A stretch of 64,000 bases of DNA, taken from contig NZ_CP048878.1 in assembly GCF_011009015.1 (NCBI RefSeq), positions 2,207,001 through 2,271,000 of the forward strand, written 5' to 3'. This stretch comes from Spartinivicinus ruber. GTDB lineage: Bacteria; Pseudomonadota; Gammaproteobacteria; Pseudomonadales; Zooshikellaceae. Positions within the stretch are counted from its first letter, which is position 1; each line of letters begins with the position of its first letter. The notes under the pieces are model-generated. The model saw only the letters and a program-made list of their open reading frames with translations, did not search any database and was not told where the DNA came from. The position numbers and the translations under genes are program-made. Below are positions 47,913 to 56,235 of this stretch, piece after piece.

Positions 47913-48721
47913 TAGCCTCCAAACATCCTTTTTAGCAGGCTCTTGCGCTGTACCTCTAGAAAACGGTGGGGCAGGTCTTCGCCTTTGAAGCGAGAGACAG
48001 CGTCGTTGTATGCTTGACCTGCATCGCTTTCAAGGTCGTGAATAACCGGTACCCCTTGGTTGGATGCTTTAAGTACTGCTTTTGATTCAGGTATGACGCC
48101 AAGAAGAGGAATTGCCAGGATATCCTCCACATCAGCGACACTTAACATTTCACCTCGGTTGACCCGGTCTGGATCGTAGCGAGTGAGTAATAAGTGTTCT
48201 TTTATTGGCTCTTTATTTTCTTCTGCTCGCTTCGATTTACTGTGAAGAATGCCCAGGATTCTGTCTGAATCGCGTACTGATGAAACTTCTGGGTTAGTCA
48301 CAATTAATGCTTCATCGGCAAAATAAAGTGACATTTGTGCACCTTTTTCGATACCAGCAGGTGAATCACAAACAATGTAATCAAATTCTTTTCGAAGCTC
48401 ATTGAGTACTGTCTCAACGCCTTCCATGGTCAGGGCATCTTTATCACGAGTTTGTGATGCAGGTAAAATATATAAATTTTCAACCCGTTTATCTTTAATC
48501 AGGGTTTGGTGAATGGTAGCCTCTTTATTAATAACATTAACAAAGTCGTACACCACTCGTCGTTCGCAGCCCATTACCAAGTCTAGGTTGCGTAAGCCGA
48601 TGTCAAAGTCAATGACAACTGTCTTATGCCCTTTTAGCGCAAGGCCAGTGGCAAAGGCAGCACTTGTTGTTGTCTTACCAACACCTCCTTTACCGGAGGT
48701 CACCACAATAATTGTTGCCAA
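47912..48721 (-). CDS. minD: Septum site-determining ATPase MinD
   Basis: 269 aa. Deviant Walker A GKGGVGKTT near residue 10, switch region in CDSPAGIEKGAQ, and a C-terminal amphipathic membrane anchor FLEVQRKSLLKRMFGG. It recruits MinC and oscillates pole to pole under MinE. Part of minCDE. Confidence 0.97.
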   Translation of the reverse strand: MATIIVVTSGKGGVGKTTTSAAFATGLALKGHKTVVIDFDIGLRNLDLVMGCERRVVYDFVNVINKEATIHQTLIKDKRVENLYILPASQTRDKDALTMEGVETVLNELRKEFDYIVCDSPAGIEKGAQMSLYFADEALIVTNPEVSSVRDSDRILGILHSKSKRAEENKEPIKEHLLLTRYDPDRVNRGEMLSVADVEDILAIPLLGVIPESKAVLKASNQGVPVIHDLESDAGQAYNDAVSRFKGEDLPHRFLEVQRKSLLKRMFGG

Positions 48722-48792
48722 AATTAGGACCCTTAAAAATTCTGTTGCTGATTTATTAAGCGTTTCTTAATTATTAATTAGCACACTCTGAT

Positions 48793-49626
48793 TCAGAGTG
48801 CGATAATTTGCAACTCTTCATTCGACAATACGACATGTACCGGCTGTTGCCATTTATCTCTTGGTATACCACTATCGACTTGATAGCTGCCAGCAATGGC
48901 AATTAATTCAGGCTCAAAGCGCTGACAAAAAATTCTTGCTTCGCGATTACCGTTAATACCTGCTAAAGCTCGACCACGTAATGGCCCATAAACATGAATA
49001 TTGCCCGCTGCTAATAGCTCGGCACCAGCACTAACTGGGGCGATAACAATCAGATCACCCGCTGGTGCTAATAACTGCTGCCCTGAGCGTACTGGATGAG
49101 TTACCAATTTGGTCGCTACCTGCTGCTTTGAGGGCTGTTCTGGTTGCAAAGTTCCTTTAGTTTTGGATTCAGCTGTCGTAGAACTTGAGGAAGTATGTGC
49201 AATTGTGTTGTCAGTTTGATGATCATTAAGTGAATTTTGCTGTGCAGTACTGCCTCTTTCTTCTGGTAGCCAGGCTAAACCTGCACCCGTTGCGGCCTGA
49301 CGGATATAGATATTATCTGAGCGAAAGGCAACCACCTGTAGGCCATGTTCTGCACACTGTTGCTTCAGTTGTAGTAAATCTAAGTTATGGTTATTGATGC
49401 ACTTTGCTAAATTAATGATTACTGGAGTTTGCCTAAAAAAATTAGGTGCCTGCGCGACTTTTTCTGCAAGTGCTACAGTAAATTTTTCTGGTTGGTAACG
49501 GTATAAGTCAATTGATGTCAAGTTGACCCTGCTAGCTTTTAATTGAAAACAGCTGTCTTCCTTTGAAGCAAAATTCGCGTTAGTTGTCATAGTCGTTGCT
49601 GCTTTGGCTGCTTTATATAAGCTCAT
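48793..49626 (-). CDS. minC: Septum site-determining protein MinC
   Basis: 277 aa, somewhat longer than usual because of a 25-residue N-terminal lead and a Gln/Ser/Thr linker (about 130-175). N-terminal FtsZ-binding domain with PEKFTVALAEKV..., and C-terminal beta-helix with HPVRSGQQLLAPAGDLIVIAPVSAGAELLAAGNIHVYGPLRGRALAG as landmark region. The start is uncertain: Met 13 is an alternative. Inhibits FtsZ ring formation away from midcell. Confidence 0.94.
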   Translation of the reverse strand: MSLYKAAKAATTMTTNANFASKEDSCFQLKASRVNLTSIDLYRYQPEKFTVALAEKVAQAPNFFRQTPVIINLAKCINNHNLDLLQLKQQCAEHGLQVVAFRSDNIYIRQAATGAGLAWLPEERGSTAQQNSLNDHQTDNTIAHTSSSSTTAESKTKGTLQPEQPSKQQVATKLVTHPVRSGQQLLAPAGDLIVIAPVSAGAELLAAGNIHVYGPLRGRALAGINGNREARIFCQRFEPELIAIAGSYQVDSGIPRDKWQQPVHVVLSNEELQIIAL

Positions 49627-50057
49627 AGGTTAAACAATAATACCTGGACAATCACAAATAAAAAATCGAATCTGGTGAGCTATCGCAAAAGTAAACCGCT
49701 GAAGTGTTTGAGTCTCTAAATAACAGCTTTAGCAGTAGGTACTGCGAATAGCTTGGTGAACTAGCAGTTGAAACGCCAATTCTTCATATGTATTTACCGA
49801 ATTTAGCTTGCGATATACCCATACTCAAAGAGTAGGAGATTTAAGTCCTCTATGCTGATTGGAGTAAATTGCGTACAATGGCGCGCTTTTATTTTATTGT
49901 AGAAGAATTTTTTTATTGGATGCTTAGAAAAGATAGCATTTTTTTGTATTCATCATTGATTTGCAATTGATAGTGGCCGTTGACTAGTGGAATACCCTTA
50001 TATTAAAGGGGTGAGCAGCTACACTACTCAGGCTTTCTGAATTTGGTAGTTAAAGGT
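49627..50057. other. Intergenic region minC/lpxL (431 bp)
   Basis: Divergent promoters must lie here. I see no gene or long repeat; TTGACT at about 49980 could be the -35 of lpxL, but the -10 is poor. Confidence 0.35.
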
Positions 50058-50975
50058 ATGTTGGAGCCCAATCGCTTTAAAGCTAAATTTCTCAGCCCAA
50101 AATACTGGCTGACTTGGTTATGGTTAGGTATTGCCTGGCTGATCAGCTGGTTGCCTTATAAATGCTTGATGTGGTTAGGGGGGGGAATTGGAAGGCTTTT
50201 GTATTGTTTGGGTGGTCGTCGGAAACACATTGCAAAAACAAACATTGCACTGTGTTTTCCAGAGCTATCAGTAATAGAGCAAGAGCAAATGCTCAAAAAT
50301 AACTTTATCTCAATGGGGATGAGTTTATTAGAAGTAGGGATGGCATGGTGGTGGCCAAAATGGCGACTGGCTAAACTATCAACAATAGATGGTTTGGAGT
50401 ATTTACAAAGCCAGGATGGTGAAGGCATTTTATTAGTAGCCATGCACTTTTCAACATTGGAAATTGGTGCAGCATTACTGGGTAGAGAAATGCCAATTGA
50501 TGGAATGTACCGTAAACATAAAAACCCTGTTTTTGATTTTATTCAGCGTCGGGGTAGGGAAAATTATCATCCCTCATCACAAACTATTCCACGCAAGGAA
50601 GTGAGAACTATGTTGAAAGCACTAAGACAGGGCAGAACTGTGTGGTATGCACCTGACCAAGATTATGGGCCAAAGCAAAGTATTTTTGTTCCATTTTTTG
50701 GTGTAATTGCCGCAACAGTGACAGCAACAGCTAAATTTGCCAAATTAGGTAAAGCGAAAGTGGTACCTTTTGTTCAACACCGTCGAGAAGATGGTAAAGG
50801 CTATCATGTGCAAGTATTACCACCATTGGAAAACTTTCCCACAGGTGATGAAGAGGCGGATGCCATTACAGTCAATCAGTTAGTTGAAAGAGAAGTCCGA
50901 AAACGGCCTGATCAATATATGTGGTTGCATAGACGCTTTAAAACCAGACCAGTAGGGGATGTAAAAATATACTAA
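50058..50975 (+). CDS. lpxL: Lauroyl acyltransferase LpxL-like
   Basis: 305 aa from ATG 50058. N-terminal membrane anchor (about 18-38, WLGIAWLISWLPYKC) after the typical FLSPKYWLTW, and the HX4E acyltransferase motif HFSTLE (His 130, Glu 135). It adds a secondary acyl chain to Kdo2-lipid IVA. Whether it is LpxL or a paralogue such as LpxP cannot be told from this. Confidence 0.88.
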   Translation: MLEPNRFKAKFLSPKYWLTWLWLGIAWLISWLPYKCLMWLGGGIGRLLYCLGGRRKHIAKTNIALCFPELSVIEQEQMLKNNFISMGMSLLEVGMAWWWPKWRLAKLSTIDGLEYLQSQDGEGILLVAMHFSTLEIGAALLGREMPIDGMYRKHKNPVFDFIQRRGRENYHPSSQTIPRKEVRTMLKALRQGRTVWYAPDQDYGPKQSIFVPFFGVIAATVTATAKFAKLGKAKVVPFVQHRREDGKGYHVQVLPPLENFPTGDEEADAITVNQLVEREVRKRPDQYMWLHRRFKTRPVGDVKIY

Positions 50976-51107
50976 GTAGTCTAACAATAAAGTTTTTTCA
51001 CCTTGACTTATGCTGTATCTCTAAGAATGAGCCTGTATATCAAAGCAGACAGGCATCACCTGTTGCCTTGAGTAGTGAAAGAACTTTTTGGTTGAAGCAC
51101 TAGCTAT

Positions 51108-51134
51108 GATAACAGCACTTTAGGTGCTGTTATC
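51108..51134. other. Perfect 11-bp inverted repeat between lpxL and rapA
   Basis: GATAACAGCAC (51108-51118) and GTGCTGTTATC (51124-51134), loop TTTAG. Between convergent genes; no T tract follows on either strand. Confidence 0.6.
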
Positions 51135-51141
51135 GCCTGCC

Positions 51142-54021
51142 TTAGCCTGCAAACATAACACGAATGCTATCTAGTCTTAAGTTAGTTTTTTGTAGAGCTG
51201 CAGTTCCTTGATTAGCTAGGGAACGCCACTGCTCAATTTCCGCTTCACGAATATTGGGATTCACTTTTTGTAGGGCTTCTAGTCGGCTGATTTCTTCTCC
51301 TAGCTTGGTGAGCAGTTGTTGAGTAGCGGCTTTTACGATAGCGTCTACCTGTTCACTGGCTTTATTTTCAGCCATTTTTAATGCTTCGCTGATAGGCTCT
51401 GACTGTGCTTTAATCAGCTTTCTGGCAGTTTTTTTCTTGATTGGGTGTAATTGAGTATCTAGCGTTTCAAAGGTGACTTTATCAGCTAGGTCATTGCCTT
51501 TTGGATCAATTAAAGCACGAATGCTAGATGGAACCATTAACCGTTTTAATTGGGGTTGTTGTTGGACAGGCGCTTCAACAATAAAAATGGCTTCTACCAG
51601 CATAGTACCAGGCTTTAAAGCTTTATTTTTTAATAAAGCAACTGCTGTATTACCTAATTCAGTATCCAGCATTTGCTCCATGCCATAGCGAACTAGGGGG
51701 TGCTCCCAGGTTAAAAACTGCATATCTTCTCTGCTTAGTGCTTGTTCGCGAGAAAATGTCATGGTAGTCCCGTCTTCAGGCAGCCCTGGAAAACTGGGTA
51801 ATAACATTTGTTCACCTGGACGCACGATAATGGCATGTTCAGAGTGGTCTTCTGAATCAATACCAAAGCAGTCAAATAAAGCCTCTAAATACTTTTTCAG
51901 CGGTTTAGTTTCACTAGCAGACTCAACGGTGCTAATTAACTCGCTAGTGTCACTCAGGCCTTGAGAGTGTAATTCCAACAGCCGATCACGCCCGGCTTGT
52001 AGATTAGACTTTAACTGTTGATTGAGGACTTTGGCTTCTTCAATAAAAGCATCAATATCCTGTTGCTCACAGGTTGAAGCAGTTAATAAATCTTCCAGAG
52101 AAGGCTTTAGTTTTTGATAAACACCGTCACCCGTTGTGCATATTTGTTCAAATGAATTAAGGCTATGGTGGTACCATTGAAATAAAACGTCTTGTGCTGA
52201 GTTTTCAAAATACGGCACATGCACTTTAATGGTTTCAGTCTGGCCAATGCGATCAAGACGGCCGATTCTCTGTTCAAGTAAATCAGGCAGCACAGGTAAA
52301 TCAAATAATACTAAGTGATGGGCAAATTGAAAATTACGGCCTTCACTGCCAATTTCTGAACAAATTAAGGTTTGGCAACCATACTCTTCATCAGCAAAAT
52401 AAGCTGCGGCTCTATCCCGCTCAATAATACTCATCCCTTCATGAAAAATGGCACTGGCAATGCCTGAACGTACTCTTAATGCTTCGTCTAGCTCCATACA
52501 GGTTTCTGCATGAGCACAAATAATTAAGACTTTTTGGCTTTTTAGTAATTTTAACAGGTTGATTAACCAGTCAACACGTGGATCAAAACGCCACCAGGGG
52601 TCTTTATCTTCAACCAAAATTTCCCTTTCGTAGGTGCGCTCTGGAAACAAAACTGCATTGGGAGTATCACGGTTTTCGAGAGCAAGCTGATATAACTCAG
52701 GCAACTTCTGTGGGTAAGCTTGCATGACCCTACCAGGAAAGCCAGATACGGCAGATCGGGTATTTCGGTAAAGCACCCGGCTAGTGCCATGACGATCCAA
52801 TAAGTGAGATAACAGTTGCTGTTTGGTCTGTTGTTTGATCTTTTCAGGCTGATCGCTATTAATGGTGGCAGCCTGCTGGCTGGCTTCTTCACCTAAATAA
52901 TTAATCAGTCGGTTAATTGCAGCTTCAGATAAAGTTTGACTTTCAATTAACTCTTCAGCTATTTCTGCAACGGCTTGATAATGCTGTGACTGCTCTTCAA
53001 AGTCAGCCAGTGAATGAAATTTGTCTGGATCAAGTAACCGAAGGTGGGCAAAGTGGCTGCTGTGACCGCATTGCTCTGGAGTAGCTGTCAGCAATAATAC
53101 TCCAGCTGTTTTTTGTGCAAGCTTTTCAATGGCTAAATACTCTTCACTTGCCGTGTCAGGGGTCCAGCTTAAGTGGTGGGCTTCATCAACGACGAGTAAA
53201 TCCCAGTCAGCTGCTAAGGCATCATTTAAATGCTTAGCTTGTGTGAGTTCATTTAAGCTGATTAATATTAATTGCTCACTTTCAAAGGGATTGCCTGAGT
53301 CAGAATCATTGAATTGAGCCAGTCGCTCACTATCAAACAGGCTAAAGTGCAGGTTGAAACGTCTAAGCATTTCCACCAGCCACTGGTGCAATAAACTTTC
53401 GGGTACCACAATCAAGACTCTTTCCGCTCGCCCAGTGAGTAGCTGTTGATACATGATCAACCCGGCCTCAATGGTTTTTCCTAAGCCCACCTCGTCAGCC
53501 AGCAATACCCGAGGAGCCTGACGTTTACCGACTTCATCGGCAATATGTAACTGGTGGGGAATTAAGCTGGTGCGTGCGCCACACATGCCCAGTAAAGGAG
53601 ATTGATAAATATTGCGGGCATGTTCCCAGGTTTTATAGCGCAAGCTAAAGTGGTTATTTTGGTCAATTTGACCTGCTAATAAGCGCTCTTTCGGTTTTTG
53701 AAACTGGATGAAGTTGCCTAGGCATGACTCTGAAAGCTCTTGAGGTTTACCGTTGGGCAAAGTGCCCTGATAAGTAATTAAGCCATCTTGCTCCACTATG
53801 TCGGTAACCATCATGCTCCAGCCTTCATGGCTTTCAATGGTGTCACCGGCAACAAAGCGGATGCGGGTAAGAGGGGAGTTTTTTACTGCATAAAGTCGAG
53901 TTTGCCCATTAGAGGGAAACAGTAATGTGACCATTCGTTGATCCAAGGATAAAACAGTGCCTAGGCCTAGCTCTGTTTCTGTATCACTAATCCAACGTTG
54001 TCCTGGAACAAATGTCGTCAT
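51142..54021 (-). CDS. rapA: RNA polymerase-associated ATPase RapA
   Basis: 959 aa, full SWI2/SNF2 length. N-terminal Tudor-like domains (about 1-110), motif I LADEVGLGKT (174-183), DEAH at 279-282, and helicase motif VI HLVLFDLPVLPDLLEQRIGRLDRIGQ. It recycles RNA polymerase from stalled post-termination complexes. Monocistronic. Confidence 0.97.
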   Translation of the reverse strand: MTTFVPGQRWISDTETELGLGTVLSLDQRMVTLLFPSNGQTRLYAVKNSPLTRIRFVAGDTIESHEGWSMMVTDIVEQDGLITYQGTLPNGKPQELSESCLGNFIQFQKPKERLLAGQIDQNNHFSLRYKTWEHARNIYQSPLLGMCGARTSLIPHQLHIADEVGKRQAPRVLLADEVGLGKTIEAGLIMYQQLLTGRAERVLIVVPESLLHQWLVEMLRRFNLHFSLFDSERLAQFNDSDSGNPFESEQLILISLNELTQAKHLNDALAADWDLLVVDEAHHLSWTPDTASEEYLAIEKLAQKTAGVLLLTATPEQCGHSSHFAHLRLLDPDKFHSLADFEEQSQHYQAVAEIAEELIESQTLSEAAINRLINYLGEEASQQAATINSDQPEKIKQQTKQQLLSHLLDRHGTSRVLYRNTRSAVSGFPGRVMQAYPQKLPELYQLALENRDTPNAVLFPERTYEREILVEDKDPWWRFDPRVDWLINLLKLLKSQKVLIICAHAETCMELDEALRVRSGIASAIFHEGMSIIERDRAAAYFADEEYGCQTLICSEIGSEGRNFQFAHHLVLFDLPVLPDLLEQRIGRLDRIGQTETIKVHVPYFENSAQDVLFQWYHHSLNSFEQICTTGDGVYQKLKPSLEDLLTASTCEQQDIDAFIEEAKVLNQQLKSNLQAGRDRLLELHSQGLSDTSELISTVESASETKPLKKYLEALFDCFGIDSEDHSEHAIIVRPGEQMLLPSFPGLPEDGTTMTFSREQALSREDMQFLTWEHPLVRYGMEQMLDTELGNTAVALLKNKALKPGTMLVEAIFIVEAPVQQQPQLKRLMVPSSIRALIDPKGNDLADKVTFETLDTQLHPIKKKTARKLIKAQSEPISEALKMAENKASEQVDAIVKAATQQLLTKLGEEISRLEALQKVNPNIREAEIEQWRSLANQGTAALQKTNLRLDSIRVMFAG

Positions 54022-54215
54022 TCTGTACGCCTATCTACCTCAGAAAAAGGCGATATGGTAGCGAATATATTCTGAATAACAATAGTCGATTTGCCTAATT
54101 TTCGGCAGTAATTTTTATCAGTGGGAAGAAAAAGCTTAAAAGTAGTTAGTCGCCTGTTGTTGTTTGTTATTGACTCTTTAGAAAAACAGCAACAGGCAGG
54201 GTAAAAAAGCCTTAA

Positions 54216-54503
54216 TTATTCATTAGTATTGGCTTCTTCAGATTGTCCATCAGCAGATTCTTTACCAATCTCTAATATTAACTCTGGTTTGCCTTTAATC
54301 GCTTTGGCCAGGGTTTCTTTGTGCTTGGCGAATAATAAACCAATATCTTCAGCAATCTTCTCATCAATACTATCAAATGTTTGCTCTAGCAGCATGGTAA
54401 TATTTGCAGCTAGCTCAAGCATTTTGTCGTGTTCTTCGGCGGCTTTTTTATCTGAGAACATACTACCGTCCCTATCGCATTTCCACATGGGTATAACGGC
54501 CAT
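54216..54503 (-). CDS. yebG: SOS-associated protein YebG
   Basis: 95 aa from ATG 54503, with GAGGTGAGCGA directly before; the frame is open 8 codons further up. MAVIPMWKCDRDGSMFSDKKAAEEHDKMLELA aligns with YebG, a small DNA-binding protein induced by LexA loss in E. coli. A near-consensus LexA box lies about 120 nt upstream. A 7-bp hairpin (AGGTCTC/GAGACCT, 54536-54566) lies in the leader. Function beyond SOS membership is unclear. Confidence 0.88.
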   Translation of the reverse strand: MAVIPMWKCDRDGSMFSDKKAAEEHDKMLELAANITMLLEQTFDSIDEKIAEDIGLLFAKHKETLAKAIKGKPELILEIGKESADGQSEEANTNE

Positions 54504-54886
54504 TCGCTCACCTCTTGCATGGACCAAATTAATTTAGGTCTCAAATATAAGTACATTGAGAGACCTGTGGATTAAAACTCATTGTGAAACTAGCCAGCTT
54601 AGTTAGCTAGTTATTATGGTTGTACTGTATATAAATACAGTATATTTGTCCATAGGGGCTGTATTGTATCCAATAAGGTTGGCTAGGAACAATCCAAATA
54701 TTTTCTGTCGCTTTAAATCACTAGTTTTTACCGTTGGCTTGTAAGAATGAAAAATTGCTTTAGGTCAATAAAAGTCTCTAACTAGGCTATTAGCCTTATG
54801 AGCTGATTGATGTTGGTCAATAAAAGCAGCCTGGGTTGCTGCTACTGTTGGTTCAAGTTTAGGCAATAGCCAACAGGAGGTAAGCG
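54504..54886. other. Intergenic region yebG/36-aa gene (383 bp)
   Basis: Holds the LexA box (54623-54642), two copies of GGTCAATAAAAG (54763-54774 and 54815-54826), the palindrome AGGCTA-T-TAGCCT (54784-54796) between them, and the stem AGCAGC/GCTGCT near 54825-54843, just upstream of the short gene. Confidence 0.5.
54623..54642. promoter_or_regulatory. LexA box (SOS operator) upstream of yebG
   Basis: TACTGTATATAAATACAGTA fits CTG-N10-CAG and differs from the ideal palindromic consensus by one base. It lies about 120 nt upstream of the yebG start, whose relatives are SOS genes, and 245 nt from the 36-aa gene on the other side. Confidence 0.85.
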
Positions 54887-54997
54887 ATGTATATCGATGA
54901 AACAGTGTTAGCTTCTTTAATAACGATTGGCTTAGTTGTTGGTTTCTTTGTTGGTGTTGGCCTACTGATTCGAAAGGATATTAGAGGGCAACGTTGA
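54887..54997 (+). CDS. Candidate 36-aa single-span membrane protein
   Basis: ATG 54887 to TGA 54995-54997, preceded by CAGGAGGTAAGCG, a near-ideal ribosome site. It reads MYIDETVLASLITIGLVVGF, FVGVGLL, then the charged tail IRKDIRGQR: an acidic N-terminus, one 22-residue membrane helix rich in Gly and Val, and a basic end, so the C-terminus would face the cytoplasm. I do not recognise it. The strong ribosome site and a terminator-like hairpin at 55096-55117 support a real gene. Confidence 0.7.
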   Translation: MYIDETVLASLITIGLVVGFFVGVGLLIRKDIRGQR

Positions 54998-55015
54998 ATA
55001 TACCGATTTTCACAG

Positions 55016-55067
55016 TTTTGGTCAGCAGTTTTGGCTGCTGGCCAAAAGTCAGGTCATTATGACCTGA
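55016..55067. repeat. Two adjacent palindromes downstream of the 36-aa gene
   Basis: First: TTTTGGTCAGCAG (55016-55028) and CTGCTGGCCAAAA (55035-55047), 13 bp with one G-U, loop TTTTGG. Second, starting 2 nt later: TCAGGTCAT (55049-55057) and ATGACCTGA (55059-55067) around one base. They look like a stem-loop followed by an operator-like palindrome. Confidence 0.65.
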
Positions 55068-55095
55068 ACGTTTGAGGCTAGACAGACGTAAGGAT

Positions 55096-55117
55096 GCTCT
55101 ATTTGTATAGAGCTTTT
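55096..55117 (+). terminator. Terminator-like hairpin after the 36-aa gene
   Basis: GCTCTA (55096-55101) and TAGAGC (55108-55113), loop TTTGTA, then TTTT. Confidence 0.5.
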
Positions 55118-55300
55118 AAGGTAAGTGTGGTGGGCTACTTAGTTTTGTCAGGTTTTACGTAGTCTATCACCTTGCCTGTTTTTTCTCTTCTAGCTTTTAT
55201 TAGTACCTTATGATGGTTCCTTTTACTCCTTTATCTGGCTTTCAGCTTGACCGGTTTCAAGGTAAGATTAATTTAGTTGGTTAAGCATGGGAGACAGGTG

Positions 55301-55609
55301 ATGAGTGTACAGGCTGAAATTGAACAAAAATTGACGAAAGCTTTAAATCCTGCCTACTTAGCTGTTACAAATGAAAGTCATATGCACAATGTGCCGCCTG
55401 GCTCGGAGTCGCACTTTAAAGTGGTGGTTGTATCAGCTGACTTTTTAGGAAAAATGCCAGTAAAAAGACATCAGCTGATTTATGGTTTATTAGCTGAAGA
55501 AGTGCAACATAAAATTCATGCATTAGCGTTGCATACTTATACGCCAGATGAGTGGAAGAAACAGGCCGAGTCTGCTCCTGAGTCCCCCAGCTGTGCAAAT
55601 AAAAGATAG
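55301..55609 (+). CDS. bolA: BolA family protein
   Basis: 102 aa from ATG 55301 (GGGAGACAGGTG upstream). The BolA fold is plain: SHMHNVPPGSESHFKVVVVSADFLGKMPVKRHQLIY with the conserved His in helix 2, then a short tail. BolA proteins work with monothiol glutaredoxins in iron-sulfur handling and also act as regulators of envelope genes. The SRAP-like gene follows 11 nt later. Confidence 0.9.
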   Translation: MSVQAEIEQKLTKALNPAYLAVTNESHMHNVPPGSESHFKVVVVSADFLGKMPVKRHQLIYGLLAEEVQHKIHALALHTYTPDEWKKQAESAPESPSCANKR

Positions 55610-55620
55610 GCTCCCAATCT

Positions 55621-56091
55621 ATGTGTGGTGGTGCTGAGTTTGTGCAAAACCAGGAGCGTTATCGGGTATTTTTTCCTAACCCTAATGCAAAACTCCCTGT
55701 ATTGCAAAGAGATGGTAGCGTTGTCATGGTGCCTTGGGGACGGCGTGAAAATCAGCCAGGAAGTTCTCCTCAAGGGGGATGGGCTAGACTGGAATCTATT
55801 CAACGATGCGCTTGGCAGCCCTTTAACCCAAGGCCAGTGAAAATAGTAGTCACCTCATTTATGGAAAAAGATGAAACAGAGCAAAGCCGCTGGTTTCCTC
55901 TTGAAGCCCATGAAATCATCCAAGGGTTATTGGCCACTGAAGGTAATATTCAACGGGTTTATGTGGTGACTGAACCCCATCCTGAATCGACCCACGACAG
56001 TGGCCGCTGGCCACGAGTTATTCCTCTTAAAGAACCTGTTGATAAGGGAGAATCAACTTTAGACGAGCCTGAGCAAACCTCGTTAATTTAA
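55621..56091 (+). CDS. Short SRAP (HMCES/YedK)-like protein
   Basis: 156 aa, beginning MCGG with Cys 2 as required by SRAP proteins, which link covalently to abasic sites through that residue. Other parts line up with YedK: Glu 82 in FMEKD at the WFEWK position, and His 125 in STHDSGRWPRVI at the IHDRRPLVL position. The usual Asn of INARVET is Trp 54 in GWARLES. It is about 65 residues shorter than YedK. Most likely a divergent branch of the family; full abasic-site activity is not assured. Cotranscribed with bolA. Confidence 0.6.
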   Translation: MCGGAEFVQNQERYRVFFPNPNAKLPVLQRDGSVVMVPWGRRENQPGSSPQGGWARLESIQRCAWQPFNPRPVKIVVTSFMEKDETEQSRWFPLEAHEIIQGLLATEGNIQRVYVVTEPHPESTHDSGRWPRVIPLKEPVDKGESTLDEPEQTSLI

Positions 56092-56199
56092 GGGAACTGT
56101 CTCCAAAACTGGTCTTGCTTTCACTAAACCTTTAAAATAAGACGTTTTAATTGGTCTTGTGCTGCTTCTTTATTTACAGGTTGCAGTGCTAGTAACACC

Positions 56200-56218
56200 A
56201 GCAGATTTGCGATCTGCT
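56200..56218 (+). promoter_or_regulatory. Hairpin just before the trhO ribosome site
   Basis: AGCAGAT (56200-56206) and ATCTGCT (56212-56218), loop TTGCG, ending 17 nt before the start codon. Confidence 0.4.
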
Positions 56219-56235
56219 AAGGTAGAGGGATTAAG

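Noticed and set aside
51108-51134. An 11-bp inverted repeat between lpxL and rapA as terminator
   Set aside because: Perfect stem but no T run on either strand, so terminator function is not claimed; listed only as an inverted repeat.
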